From Candidatus Latescibacterota bacterium (GTDB lineage: Bacteria; JAAXHH01): 64,000 nucleotides of DNA. The stretch spans positions 744,001 through 808,000 of the forward strand of contig JAJEEG010000006.1 in the NCBI GenBank assembly GCA_022821085.1, read 5' to 3'. The notes beneath the pieces are model-generated. The model saw nothing but the letters and a program-made list of their open reading frames with translations. It ran no database searches and was not told the origin of the DNA. Numbering within the stretch: position 1 is the stretch's first letter; each line of letters opens with the position of its first letter. This document shows, one piece after another, positions 41,540 to 48,889 of the stretch. Both the position numbers and the translations under genes were made by a program.

Positions 41540-42490
41540 ATGAAGATAGCCCGCGCCATACCTTCCCTTTGCATATGCATGGTGGCGTTCCTTTCCTTCC
41601 CGCCCGAATCGACCGCACAGGACCAGGAAAACGAAAGCCGCAAGGGCTTCTATTTCGGCCTGCAGGCCGGGGTCTCCGTGCCGGGGGACTACGCGTCCAC
41701 GCGAACGAATACGAGCAGCATTCCCACGAACTGCGACCAGTGGCTACCCGGCGAGACGCTGAACGACGGGACCAGCGTTCCCCTTCCGCTGTCCGAATGC
41801 TCGACCCGCACGTTTCCGGCAAGCCCCAACCTGTTCGATCTGGGATCGGGGGTCCTGGCGGGCGTCCAGGCCGGTTACGCCCTGAAGGCTCTGCGCGTCG
41901 AGGTCGAGTTATTTAGACGAGGTCAGAGCGGAGCGCTCCTGCCGCTGGTCATCCCGGGTGACGCGAAACAGGCGGAGTTCGTGGAACGCAGCGAAAAGAT
42001 CAGCGATTTCCGGTCGGATCACCTTTTTGCCAATCTCTATTACGACTTCAGCGGTATGTTGTCCCCTGGCGCGACACCATACCTGGGCGTGGGTATCGGC
42101 ATGGCCAGGCAGCAGTTCTTCTATTCGGCCGTGTCCGTCCGTACGAACGACCGGGAAAGAATGCGGCAGTTGGGGCGCAACAGCCACGCGGCCGGCCTGG
42201 CATCGCTCGCCGATGAATCGTTGTCGGACAGGATATTCGCCTATCAGTTTCTTGCCGGCGTGGATTACGCGCCGGGCAGTCGTTTGTCCGCCGGACTGAA
42301 ACTGCGGTATGGAAGGACGGGTGAGTTTCTGGACGGCGAGAACCCGTGGAGGTTGCTGCGGGGCCATGAGTCCACCGTGGGGCCGACGCCGGCAACGGGA
42401 TACGATATGCCCGTTCACTACCAGATTACGGGAGATGCATCCTATTTCTGGGGTGTATCGCTGGGGTTGCGGTATCATATCGGAGGGTAG
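41540..42490 (+). CDS. Outer-membrane beta-barrel protein
   Basis: A 316-residue secreted protein. A signal peptide (IARAIPSLCICMVAFLSFPPESTAQ) ends near residue 28. It is followed by FYFGLQAGVSVPG, GVLAGVQAGYAL, RVEVELFRR, FANLYYDF, PYLGVGIGMARQQF, YQFLAGVDYAPG and WGVSLGLRYHIGG, the alternating strands of an 8-stranded OmpA/Opa-like surface-antigen barrel. The C-terminus is a proper barrel end. A long extracellular loop with two cysteines lies at about 55-95. Function is unknown: adhesion or structural. AGGAG lies 10 bp upstream of the ATG. Confidence 0.85.
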   Translation: MKIARAIPSLCICMVAFLSFPPESTAQDQENESRKGFYFGLQAGVSVPGDYASTRTNTSSIPTNCDQWLPGETLNDGTSVPLPLSECSTRTFPASPNLFDLGSGVLAGVQAGYALKALRVEVELFRRGQSGALLPLVIPGDAKQAEFVERSEKISDFRSDHLFANLYYDFSGMLSPGATPYLGVGIGMARQQFFYSAVSVRTNDRERMRQLGRNSHAAGLASLADESLSDRIFAYQFLAGVDYAPGSRLSAGLKLRYGRTGEFLDGENPWRLLRGHESTVGPTPATGYDMPVHYQITGDASYFWGVSLGLRYHIGG

Positions 42491-42584
42491 GAGCGAGCGG
42501 ACGCTGTAAACCAACGCTATGTCCGGAAGGATCGGGCAAGTGTGTCGATGGCAGGCGTCAGCTTCGGTGAACTTGCCTGACCCG

Positions 42585-42624
42585 AAAAAAAAACGGGCGC
42601 AGGAACAAATTGCTCCGGCGCCCG
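42585..42624 (-). terminator. Rho-independent terminator of the cold-shock gene
   Basis: On the minus strand, CGGGCGC pairs with GCGCCCG (stem 42594-42600 / 42618-42624, extended by a GGAGC/GTTCC mismatched part) and is followed by a run of nine Ts. It begins 28 bp past the stop codon. Confidence 0.88.
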
Positions 42625-42651
42625 TGTCGTTTCGTCCGGGATTTATGCCGC

Positions 42652-42852
42652 TTACTGCTTTACGACGTTTGCGGCCTGGAATCCCTTGGGACCTTCCGTG
42701 ATATCGAACTCAACCGCATCACCTTCCGAAAGGGACTTGAAACCCTCTCCCTGGATCGCGGAGTAGTGTACGAAGACGTCATCGCCACCATCGTGTTCGA
42801 TAAAACCGTAGCCCTTGTGGTCGTTGAACCACTTTACTTTACCGACTGCCAA
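42652..42852 (-). CDS. CspA-family cold-shock protein, TTG start
   Basis: A 66-residue single-stranded nucleic-acid chaperone. RNP1 is KGYGFI and RNP2 DVFVHYS, in the expected order, with GKVKWFN at the start and [10 protein letters not shown] at the end. The start codon is TTG; an in-frame stop lies three codons upstream, so no ATG or GTG extension is possible. AAAGGTGG sits about 9 bp upstream. It has a long AT-rich leader and a strong terminator, so it is a single-gene unit that is probably regulated at the RNA level. Confidence 0.95.
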   Translation of the reverse strand: MAVGKVKWFNDHKGYGFIEHDGGDDVFVHYSAIQGEGFKSLSEGDAVEFDITEGPKGFQAANVVKQ

Positions 42853-43110
42853 TATTGCTCACCACCTTTCAGGCATGTATAGATACATCTACAACGAAGT
42901 CCCTGTTCGACTTGCAACCCGCATATAGAAAAACGGCAGGACCGTTAGTTCTGATCCGTGCCGCATCGTCTTTTTTATAATACGATCATGCAGGAGACAG
43001 AGACAAATCCTGATAAACAATAAACCATTGCTTCTGGAAATGTCAACACTTTTTTATTGTCACACAGTATTGTAGCGCCAGTTCAATCACCCTCCGGCTC
43101 GCACAACCGC
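42853..43110. other. Long leader and promoter region of the cold-shock gene
   Basis: About 250 bp between the cold-shock gene and the end of the M1 peptidase gene, markedly AT-rich for this genome. It contains the promoter at 42977-43006 and a leader of about 118 nt, the usual length for thermosensing cspA leaders. No RNA secondary structure was computed. Confidence 0.6.
42977..43006 (-). promoter_or_regulatory. Promoter candidate of the cold-shock gene (TTGTCT-N18-TATTAT)
   Basis: On the minus strand TTGTCT (43006-43001) and TATTAT (42982-42977) are 18 bp apart. A perfect TTGACA further up (43046-43041) has only a poor -10 (TTATTG). Confidence 0.5.
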
Positions 43111-44823
43111 TCAGCCATCCCCCTGCCTTGCCCGGGCCTCCATCAGCAGCCAGGCATCGGGGTCGACCAGGACTTCCGCGGGCGCGCCGTCCAGTCTGAA
43201 GCGAAATTCGTGCGATCGGTCACGAAGCTCGACCAGCCTGCGTTCCTGCCGGTCTCCCGCCACGAAGGCGAGGGTTACGGGCAGCCTGTAAGGCTCCTGA
43301 GGCTGGGTCTGGCTCAGGCGCACGGCTACTTCCCCGTTCCGGTCGTCCCAGGACCAGGTCACCTCGACCACGGGATGGCCCGCCCGGTAGATCCACTGGT
43401 CGAAGAACCACCCGAGGTCTTCTCCGAGCCGGGTTGCCATGACGGACCGGAAATCCCGGGTCAGCACGGTCTGGTCACGGAATCTGGCGTAGAAATCCCG
43501 TATGCCCGCGAAGAAAGCCTCGTCACCCATCAGGCCCCTGAGCATGTGGAGCACCAGCCCGCCCTTGCTGTAGTTGTAGGCGTTCAGCAGGTCGAACAGG
43601 TCGGTTATGCCCGGATTGAAGACAGGCGCCGGCGCACGGCGGTTCGCGTCGATAACCCGGGACCGGCTTCGTGCCAGCATTTCGTGGAACCGCTCGTCGC
43701 CGTCTGCTTCTTCGAAAAACAGCGCGCCGAAGTAGGTGGCGAACCCTTCGCTGAGCCACAGGTGGTGCCAGTCGGATTCGGTCACCGAGTCGCCGAACCA
43801 CTGGTGGGCGATCTCGTGGGCGACCACGGCTTCGTTGCGCCTGGTGCCCGTTATGCTATGTTCCGAGAAGAAGATGGCGCTGGCGTTCTCCATGCCGCCG
43901 AACCGGGTGGAAGACTGTACCAGCGCGAGTTTGGCATAGGGATAGGGTCCGATCAGGTCGGTGTAGAAGGCCAGCATCTCCGTGGAACGGGCAAAATCCG
44001 CCGTTCCCGCGTCACGGTCGCCGGGAAACAGGTAGTACGAAACGGGGATCTCCCGCCAGGATCCCGGCCGGACAATGGAAAAACGGGCCGCTCCGATGAC
44101 CATGCAGTACGTCGGTATGGGCGCGTCGGTTTTCCAGTGCGTTCGCTTGCGTTCCGGCGGGACGGCGGTCGTCTCCAGCATCCTTCCGTTGGCCACGACG
44201 TCGTAGGCCGCCGGCGCGGTGACGATGAACTCGGCCGTGGCCTTGTCATAGGGGTGGTCCACCCCGGGGAACCAGTGCCGCGCCCGGTTCGGCCAGTTGT
44301 CCGCGAAGACCGACCGGTCGCCGAACTTGTTCGGCTGAATGAACAGCCCGTCCACGGGCTCTCCGCCATACGAGACGACCACCGCAACCGTGTCGCCCGC
44401 CGCGTAGCTGTCTTCAAAGGTTATGCTCAGCCGGTTGTCACTGTGGTCAAAAGCCGCGCTTTTTCCTCCGACAGTTACCCGGTCCACGGTGAGCGCGCCC
44501 AGGTCGAGGGGCAGGACGTCCCGGCCGGCGGCCAGCATCTCCGCCAGGATCGTGGTCTCTCCCTGGATGGCCCTGCCTGTTTCGCCGATCTCCAGTTGGA
44601 TCCGGTAATGGAGGATATCCACGTCATCCATGCGGGGGTATCCGTCGTTGGCCGCGGCCGCGCCGGTGACCAGGCCCAGGCCGAGGCCCAGGCCAAGGCC
44701 CAGGACAAGCAGCACAGCCTTCGGAGCGTGACCGAATGCGAGCAGCCCCGTCGAGACGGTCCACTTGCTGATCCTCTTCTTCTCGTTGTGTTCCTCCTTG
44801 ACACGTTCCGCGGTCCGTCTCAT
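43111..44823 (-). CDS. M1-family metallopeptidase (aminopeptidase N-like), exported
   Basis: A 570-residue zinc peptidase. HEIAHQWFGD plus the E after an 18-residue spacer (WLSEGFATY) is the complete HExxH-x18-E zinc site, and GGMEN is the exopeptidase substrate motif. An N-terminal hydrophobic stretch with a Gly-Leu repeat (LGLGLGLGLGLV) is followed by AAAA, giving a signal peptide with an unusually long n-region. The ATG at 44823 is the best available start, with GGAG close upstream. A strong AAGGAGG at 44793-44799 is not followed by any start codon. It is divergent from a PhyH gene with 44 bp between the starts. Confidence 0.9.
   Translation of the reverse strand: MRRTAERVKEEHNEKKRISKWTVSTGLLAFGHAPKAVLLVLGLGLGLGLGLVTGAAAANDGYPRMDDVDILHYRIQLEIGETGRAIQGETTILAEMLAAGRDVLPLDLGALTVDRVTVGGKSAAFDHSDNRLSITFEDSYAAGDTVAVVVSYGGEPVDGLFIQPNKFGDRSVFADNWPNRARHWFPGVDHPYDKATAEFIVTAPAAYDVVANGRMLETTAVPPERKRTHWKTDAPIPTYCMVIGAARFSIVRPGSWREIPVSYYLFPGDRDAGTADFARSTEMLAFYTDLIGPYPYAKLALVQSSTRFGGMENASAIFFSEHSITGTRRNEAVVAHEIAHQWFGDSVTESDWHHLWLSEGFATYFGALFFEEADGDERFHEMLARSRSRVIDANRRAPAPVFNPGITDLFDLLNAYNYSKGGLVLHMLRGLMGDEAFFAGIRDFYARFRDQTVLTRDFRSVMATRLGEDLGWFFDQWIYRAGHPVVEVTWSWDDRNGEVAVRLSQTQPQEPYRLPVTLAFVAGDRQERRLVELRDRSHEFRFRLDGAPAEVLVDPDAWLLMEARARQGDG
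44672..44704. repeat. Gly-Leu coding hexamer repeat in the M1 peptidase signal sequence
   Basis: About five imperfect 6-bp units (gaggcc/caggcc variants) encode alternating Gly-Leu in the signal peptide core. Copy-number change would alter signal length in frame. Confidence 0.8.
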
Positions 44824-44828
44824 ATATT
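44798..44828 (+). promoter_or_regulatory. Promoter candidate for the PhyH gene (TTGACA then CATATATT)
   Basis: TTGACA at 44798-44803; CATATA at 44821 gives a 17-bp spacer and TATATT at 44823 a 19-bp one. The start would be about 35 nt before the PhyH gene. It lies inside the 5' part of the divergent M1 gene. Confidence 0.5.
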
Positions 44829-44867
44829 CTCCGCACGAACCCACCCGAACCGACAGGATGGATGGTC

Positions 44868-45647
44868 ATGGTCCGTCTGACCGCCGACGACATCCGGTTT
44901 TTCGTCCGCGAAGGCTATCTGGTCAAGCGCGGCGTCCTCGATCCCGGTCTTATGGCCCGGGGCAGGGATCGCATGTGGCGCAACCTGCCGCCGCCCCTCG
45001 AACGCGGGAGGCCGGAAACCTGGATCGGCCCTTTCCCGGAGCCGGTAGACGACAGTTCTTCCCATCGTCATCAGTACATGTGGAAGTACCGTAAACCGGG
45101 CGGAGAGGACTGGATGGTCCGCCTCCTCGCCACCGATCCTTCCGTGATGGGCATGGCGGAGCAGTTGCTCGGTGAGGGCAGGCTGGTCGAACCGGACCGG
45201 ATCCGCGGTATTTACTGCGTCCTTCCCGAAGGCGACGCGCCGCCCCGTCCCATAGGTTGCCACGTGGACGCCCATCCCTTTCACCTCGGCGTCGTGGGGT
45301 ACATCGACGACGTGGATCCCGGCGGCGGCGGATTCACCGTTTGGCCGGGCAGCCACCGGATTTTCTACCAGGATTTCACCCGGCGCTACGTCTTCGATCG
45401 AACGCCCGAGTACCTGGCCCACAAGGAAGAGGTGGACCGCTCGCCACCCATGGACTGCCACGGCAAGGCCGGCGACATCGTGTTCTGGCACCACCGCATG
45501 GGCCACTCCGTCGGCCACAACCGGTCCGGCCGGATCCGCCAGGCGGTCCTTTACGACTACAAGCGGGCGGACCTGGACGAGAACGCGCCTCCCGGCGACG
45601 ACATGTGGGTAGACTGGCCCGGCGTCCGTGCTGTTTTGGCACCATGA
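44868..45647 (+). CDS. Phytanoyl-CoA dioxygenase (PhyH) family protein with duplicated 3' end
   Basis: A 259-residue Fe(II)/2-oxoglutarate oxygenase. The HxD pair is in GCHVDAHPFHLGVVGYID, the family GGFTVWPGSHR follows, and the distal His is in WHHRMGHSVGHN with RQAVLYDYKR for 2-oxoglutarate binding. The ATG at 44868 is preferred to 44862 because AGGA sits 9 bp before it. The last 15 codons (DMWVDWPGVRAVLAP) are repeated just past the stop by a diverged tandem copy. The substrate is unknown. Confidence 0.9.
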   Translation: MVRLTADDIRFFVREGYLVKRGVLDPGLMARGRDRMWRNLPPPLERGRPETWIGPFPEPVDDSSSHRHQYMWKYRKPGGEDWMVRLLATDPSVMGMAEQLLGEGRLVEPDRIRGIYCVLPEGDAPPRPIGCHVDAHPFHLGVVGYIDDVDPGGGGFTVWPGSHRIFYQDFTRRYVFDRTPEYLAHKEEVDRSPPMDCHGKAGDIVFWHHRMGHSVGHNRSGRIRQAVLYDYKRADLDENAPPGDDMWVDWPGVRAVLAP

Positions 45648-45686
45648 CATGTGGGTGGACTGGCCCGGCGTCCGTGCGGTGCTGGC
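45600..45686. repeat. Tandem duplication of the PhyH gene 3' end (46-bp period, two copies)
   Basis: A 41-bp block at 45600-45640 recurs at 45646-45686 with four mismatches. The first copy encodes the C-terminus and stop, and the second would encode DMWVDWPGVRAVLAS and its own stop in another frame. Confidence 0.9.
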
Positions 45687-45709
45687 GTCCTGATACATCC
45701 AGGTACAAA

Positions 45710-46573
45710 TTACTCGAAATAACGGCCCACGATCGGCCTCAGCTTCTCCAACGTGCCGACGGGCACCGAGTCGCGGTCGGAAACGATGGCATTGGCCAGC
45801 GCGTTGTGGCAGCGGCACGTGCTGTCCAGCGGAATGGCCGGTACGACGTGGCGGATGACCTGGCGCGCCTGGTCCACGTTCGCGTGCAGGTTCTCGATGA
45901 TCATGTCGACGGTCACGGAATCGTGTTCCTCGTGCCAACAGTCGTAGTCGGTCGAACACGCGATGGCGGCGTAGCAGATCTCCGCCTCCCGGGCGAGCTT
46001 GGCTTCCGGGGCCGCCGTCATCCCGATGACCGAAAACCCCCAGCTCCGGTAGACGTTCGACTCCGCTTTGGTCGAGAACTGCGGACCTTCCATGCAGAGA
46101 TAGGTCCCGCCGTCGTGCACGGTCAGCCCCGTCGATTCGGCGCCGCCGACAAGCAGCTGGCGCAGCGGCCCGCAGAACGGCTCGCCGAGACCTGCGTGCA
46201 CCACGAGGCCGCCGCCGAAAAAGCTCGTCGTGCGGTGCCGGGTATGGTCGTACAACTGGTCGGGTATGACGAAGTCCCGCGGCCGGATGTTTTCCTGGAG
46301 ACTGCCTACGGCGCTTACCGAGAGGATCCACCGGACGCCCAGTGTCTTCAGCGCGAAGATGTTCGCCCGCACGTTGATTTCGGACGGCCCGATGCGGTGT
46401 CCCCTTCCGTGGCGGGCCAGGAACGCCACGCGCCGGCCTTCGAGCGTGCCGATCATGATGGCGTCGCTCGGATCTCCGAACGGAGTGGCCGGACGAACCT
46501 CCTCGACGTCCGTCAGGCCCTCCATCCCGTAGAACCCCGTGCCGCCGATGACCGCGATCTGTGCTTCAGGCAT
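45710..46573 (-). CDS. mtnP: S-methyl-5'-thioadenosine phosphorylase
   Basis: A 287-residue purine nucleoside phosphorylase-family enzyme of methionine salvage. IAVIGGTGFYGMEG carries the phosphate-binding Thr. RHGRGHRIGPSEINVRANI, SAVGSLQ, YLCMEGPQFSTKAES (substrate Met/Glu) and GMTAAPEAKLAREAEICYAAIACSTDYDCW are all highly characteristic of MTA phosphorylase. It splits MTA into adenine and methylthioribose 1-phosphate. It is divergent from the nuo operon. Confidence 0.95.
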   Translation of the reverse strand: MPEAQIAVIGGTGFYGMEGLTDVEEVRPATPFGDPSDAIMIGTLEGRRVAFLARHGRGHRIGPSEINVRANIFALKTLGVRWILSVSAVGSLQENIRPRDFVIPDQLYDHTRHRTTSFFGGGLVVHAGLGEPFCGPLRQLLVGGAESTGLTVHDGGTYLCMEGPQFSTKAESNVYRSWGFSVIGMTAAPEAKLAREAEICYAAIACSTDYDCWHEEHDSVTVDMIIENLHANVDQARQVIRHVVPAIPLDSTCRCHNALANAIVSDRDSVPVGTLEKLRPIVGRYFE

Positions 46574-46696
46574 AACACTACGCTCCGGTTGGTTTGAGAG
46601 GAGTGTTTTCAGTCCCTGGAATGCGCATGAAATCGAACCGAAATAGACATATAACGAGCCTGCCTTTTTATATCAATAAATAAAAACGATTAGTCC

Positions 46697-46724
46697 TTGA
46701 CAACGCCCCCCGCCGGTTTATCTT
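46697..46724 (+). promoter_or_regulatory. Promoter of the nuo operon (TTGACA-N16-TATCTT)
   Basis: Perfect -35 (46697-46702), 16-bp spacer and TATCTT -10 (46719-46724), with an AT-rich stretch just upstream that could act as an UP element. The leader would be about 70 nt. Confidence 0.65.
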
Positions 46725-46801
46725 GATCGGCGAGTTCAGGGATAGATGTGCCTGGAAGCAGTCTCCGTCGACCGATCTATCTGTTTTCCCGAATCGACTA
46801 C

Positions 46802-47152
46802 ATGTCATACCTGCCCCTTATCCTGCTCGTAATCCTCGTTCTGATCGTCGCGGCCGTAATCGTTACCCTTTCCTCTTACATCGGCAGAAAAAAGACCAGC
46901 GCATCCAAGCTCGCCTCTTATGAATGCGGCGTTCCGATCAAGGATTCCGCGCGGAAGAACTTTTCCGTCAAGTTCTACCTGATCGCCATTCTTTTCATCC
47001 TTTTCGACGTGGAGATCATTTACCTCTACCCATGGGCCGTCGTTTATGGCGATCTTCAGTTATATGGCGCCGCGGCCATGGGGGTGTTCTTCCTCCTGCT
47101 CGTCATCGGATTCCTTTACGAATGGAAACGGGGTGCCCTGGAATGGGATTAG
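46802..47152 (+). CDS. nuoA: NADH-quinone oxidoreductase subunit A
   Basis: A 116-residue small membrane subunit with three helices. [21 protein letters not shown] (loop) and [15 protein letters not shown] (second helix with the conserved acidic pair) are diagnostic. The start is the ATG at 46802; the frame runs further upstream without family similarity. It is the first gene of a complete complex I operon, overlapping nuoB by 10 bp. Confidence 0.96.
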   Translation: MSYLPLILLVILVLIVAAVIVTLSSYIGRKKTSASKLASYECGVPIKDSARKNFSVKFYLIAILFILFDVEIIYLYPWAVVYGDLQLYGAAAMGVFFLLLVIGFLYEWKRGALEWD

Positions 47153-47613
47153 AAGACCAGCTGCAGGAAAACGTCATGACCACCAAGGTCGACGCGGTGG
47201 TGGGCTGGGCCCGGAAGAACTCGCTCTGGCCGATGCCCTTCGGCACCGCGTGCTGCGCCATCGAGCTCATGGCGACCCTGGCGTCTCGCTTCGACCTGGC
47301 CCGATTCGGGGCCGAAGCCATCCGTTTTTCACCACGTCAGTCCGACCTGCTGATCGTTTCGGGAAGGGTGTCCATCAAGATGATGCCCGTGCTGAAGAAA
47401 ATCTACGACCAGATGCCGGAGCCCAAGTGGGTCATTTCCATGGGGGCCTGCGCCTCCTCCGGCGGCGTATTCAATACCTACACGCTGGTGCAGGGCGTGG
47501 ACCAGTACATCCCGGTGGACGTGTATATCCCGGGTTGTCCGCCCAGACCCGAAAACGTGATCCAGGCGTTGATGAAGATCCAGGAGAAAGTAGCCCAGGC
47601 TAAAGCAAACTGA
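47143..47613 (+). CDS. nuoB: NADH-quinone oxidoreductase subunit B
   Basis: A 156-residue peripheral subunit holding cluster N2, the last electron carrier before quinone. Cluster cysteines are the vicinal pair in TACCAIE, then GACASSGG and PGCPPRP. The ATG at 47143 overlaps nuoA; a longer frame upstream is just the open nuoA shadow. The stop overlaps the pyrE start by 1 bp. Confidence 0.96.
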   Translation: MGLEDQLQENVMTTKVDAVVGWARKNSLWPMPFGTACCAIELMATLASRFDLARFGAEAIRFSPRQSDLLIVSGRVSIKMMPVLKKIYDQMPEPKWVISMGACASSGGVFNTYTLVQGVDQYIPVDVYIPGCPPRPENVIQALMKIQEKVAQAKAN

Positions 47614-48254
47614 TGAACAGAAAAACCATCGCAGAGCTTCTGCTCGACATCAGAGCCGTCACCATCAACGTCGAAGCGCCCTACCATTACAGTTCCGGTA
47701 TCATCTCCCCGATATATTGCGATAACAGGCTGATCATATCCTGCCTGGAAGAGCGCAAGGTGATCATCGATACGTTTCTCGAGATCATCGACTCCCTCGA
47801 CACTGCCCCGGACGTCATCGCGGGCACGGCGACGGCTGCCATTCCCTTCGCCGCCTGGGTCTCCAGCCGGCTGGACCTGCCCATGGTCTACGCGCGGTCG
47901 GGCCAGAAGGGATACGGCAAGGAACACCGGGTCGAGGGCACCCTGGAAGCCGGCCAGAAAGTGCTGTTCACCGAGGACCTGGTCACCACGGGAGGAGGCG
48001 TCCTGAAGGCTGTCGAAGACGTCATCAAGTTCGACGTGGACGTTATCGGAGTGGTCACCATCTTCGAATACGGCCTGCCCGCCGCCACCGAGGGATTCGG
48101 GAAAGCCGGCCTGGTGAAATGGAGCATGGCGGACTTCGTGACCGTACTGGATGTAATGAGCGAACGGGGCGAGCTTTCGGACGACGACCGGGAGATCGCC
48201 CTGGACTGGCAGTCGGACCCGCGCGGCTGGGGCGGCAAGATGGGGTTCGAATAG
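47613..48254 (+). CDS. pyrE: Orotate phosphoribosyltransferase embedded in the nuo operon
   Basis: A 213-residue PRPP-dependent transferase of pyrimidine synthesis (orotate to OMP). The PRPP motif is VLFTEDLVTTGGG, with SSGIISPIYCDNR near the start and the flexible loop Lys-rich segment RSGQKGYGKEHRVEG. It starts ATG at 47613, overlapping the nuoB stop by 1 bp, and ends 0 bp before nuoC, so it is fully integrated in the transcript. Such an insertion is not the usual nuo order. Complex I drives quinone turnover that dihydroorotate dehydrogenase also uses, but a functional link is speculation. Confidence 0.95.
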   Translation: MNRKTIAELLLDIRAVTINVEAPYHYSSGIISPIYCDNRLIISCLEERKVIIDTFLEIIDSLDTAPDVIAGTATAAIPFAAWVSSRLDLPMVYARSGQKGYGKEHRVEGTLEAGQKVLFTEDLVTTGGGVLKAVEDVIKFDVDVIGVVTIFEYGLPAATEGFGKAGLVKWSMADFVTVLDVMSERGELSDDDREIALDWQSDPRGWGGKMGFE

Positions 48255-48812
48255 ATGGGGAAAGCAGTGGATAACCAGGAGGAACGCCAGACCGAAGGCG
48301 TTGGCCGGCCTGGCCGGCCTGAACCTGACCCGGGCATTGTCACTACGCGCATCCGGGCCCGGTTCGGCGACACGTCGGTCAGTACCGGCAACGCGGTGGG
48401 TTGCGAAAGCGTCATCGCGGAGCGGGATGCGCTTCTTCCTTTCATGACCTTCCTTAGAGACGATCCGGAACTGGCCTTCGACTATCTCGTCGACGTGACC
48501 GCCGTGGACCGCCTGCGGCTGGACGAGGAAGTCCGGTTCGCCGTGGTGTACCAGCTTTATTCCCACAAGCACAACCGCCGTTTCAGCGTCAGTGTGCCCG
48601 TTCCGGAAGCGGACCCCCGGATCGGTTCGGTGGTGTCCGTCTGGCCGGGCGCCAACTGGCTGGAGCGGGAAGTGTACGACATGTACGGGATCGTCTTCGA
48701 AGGCCATCCCGACCTGCGCCGGATCCTGATGCCCGACGACTTCGGTTCCTATCCCCTGAGAAAGGACTATCCTCTGCACGGCAAGGGGGAACGGGACAAC
48801 TTCGTATTCTAG
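48255..48812 (+). CDS. nuoC: NADH-quinone oxidoreductase subunit C
   Basis: A 185-residue peripheral subunit. VDVTAVDRLRLDEEVRFAVVYQLYS, GSVVSVWPGANWLEREVYDMYGIVFEGHPDLRRILMP and YPLRKDYPLHGKGER are the family core. It has an extra low-complexity N-terminus (about 25 residues). It begins directly after the pyrE stop codon and is separated from nuoD by a 77-bp spacer with a ten-base T-run. Confidence 0.95.
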   Translation: MGKAVDNQEERQTEGVGRPGRPEPDPGIVTTRIRARFGDTSVSTGNAVGCESVIAERDALLPFMTFLRDDPELAFDYLVDVTAVDRLRLDEEVRFAVVYQLYSHKHNRRFSVSVPVPEADPRIGSVVSVWPGANWLEREVYDMYGIVFEGHPDLRRILMPDDFGSYPLRKDYPLHGKGERDNFVF

Positions 48813-48889
48813 CGTTTTTTTTTTGCAGGTAATTCCGGACCGCCCATCCCAAACGGATTGGACGGACCGTACCACCGGAAGCACGCACC

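Noticed and set aside
41263-41643. Other open frames in the TonB/barrel divergent gap
   Set aside because: They overlap real genes, have no ribosome site and no similarity to a family I know.
43041-43046. Perfect TTGACA upstream of the cold-shock gene as the main -35
   Set aside because: Its -10 at 17 bp is TTATTG, matching the consensus poorly; TTGTCT-N18-TATTAT is the better candidate.
48815-48824. Ten-base T-run between nuoC and nuoD as a terminator
   Set aside because: No stable stem precedes it, and terminating within the nuo operon would be unlikely. It is best seen as a homopolymer spacer.
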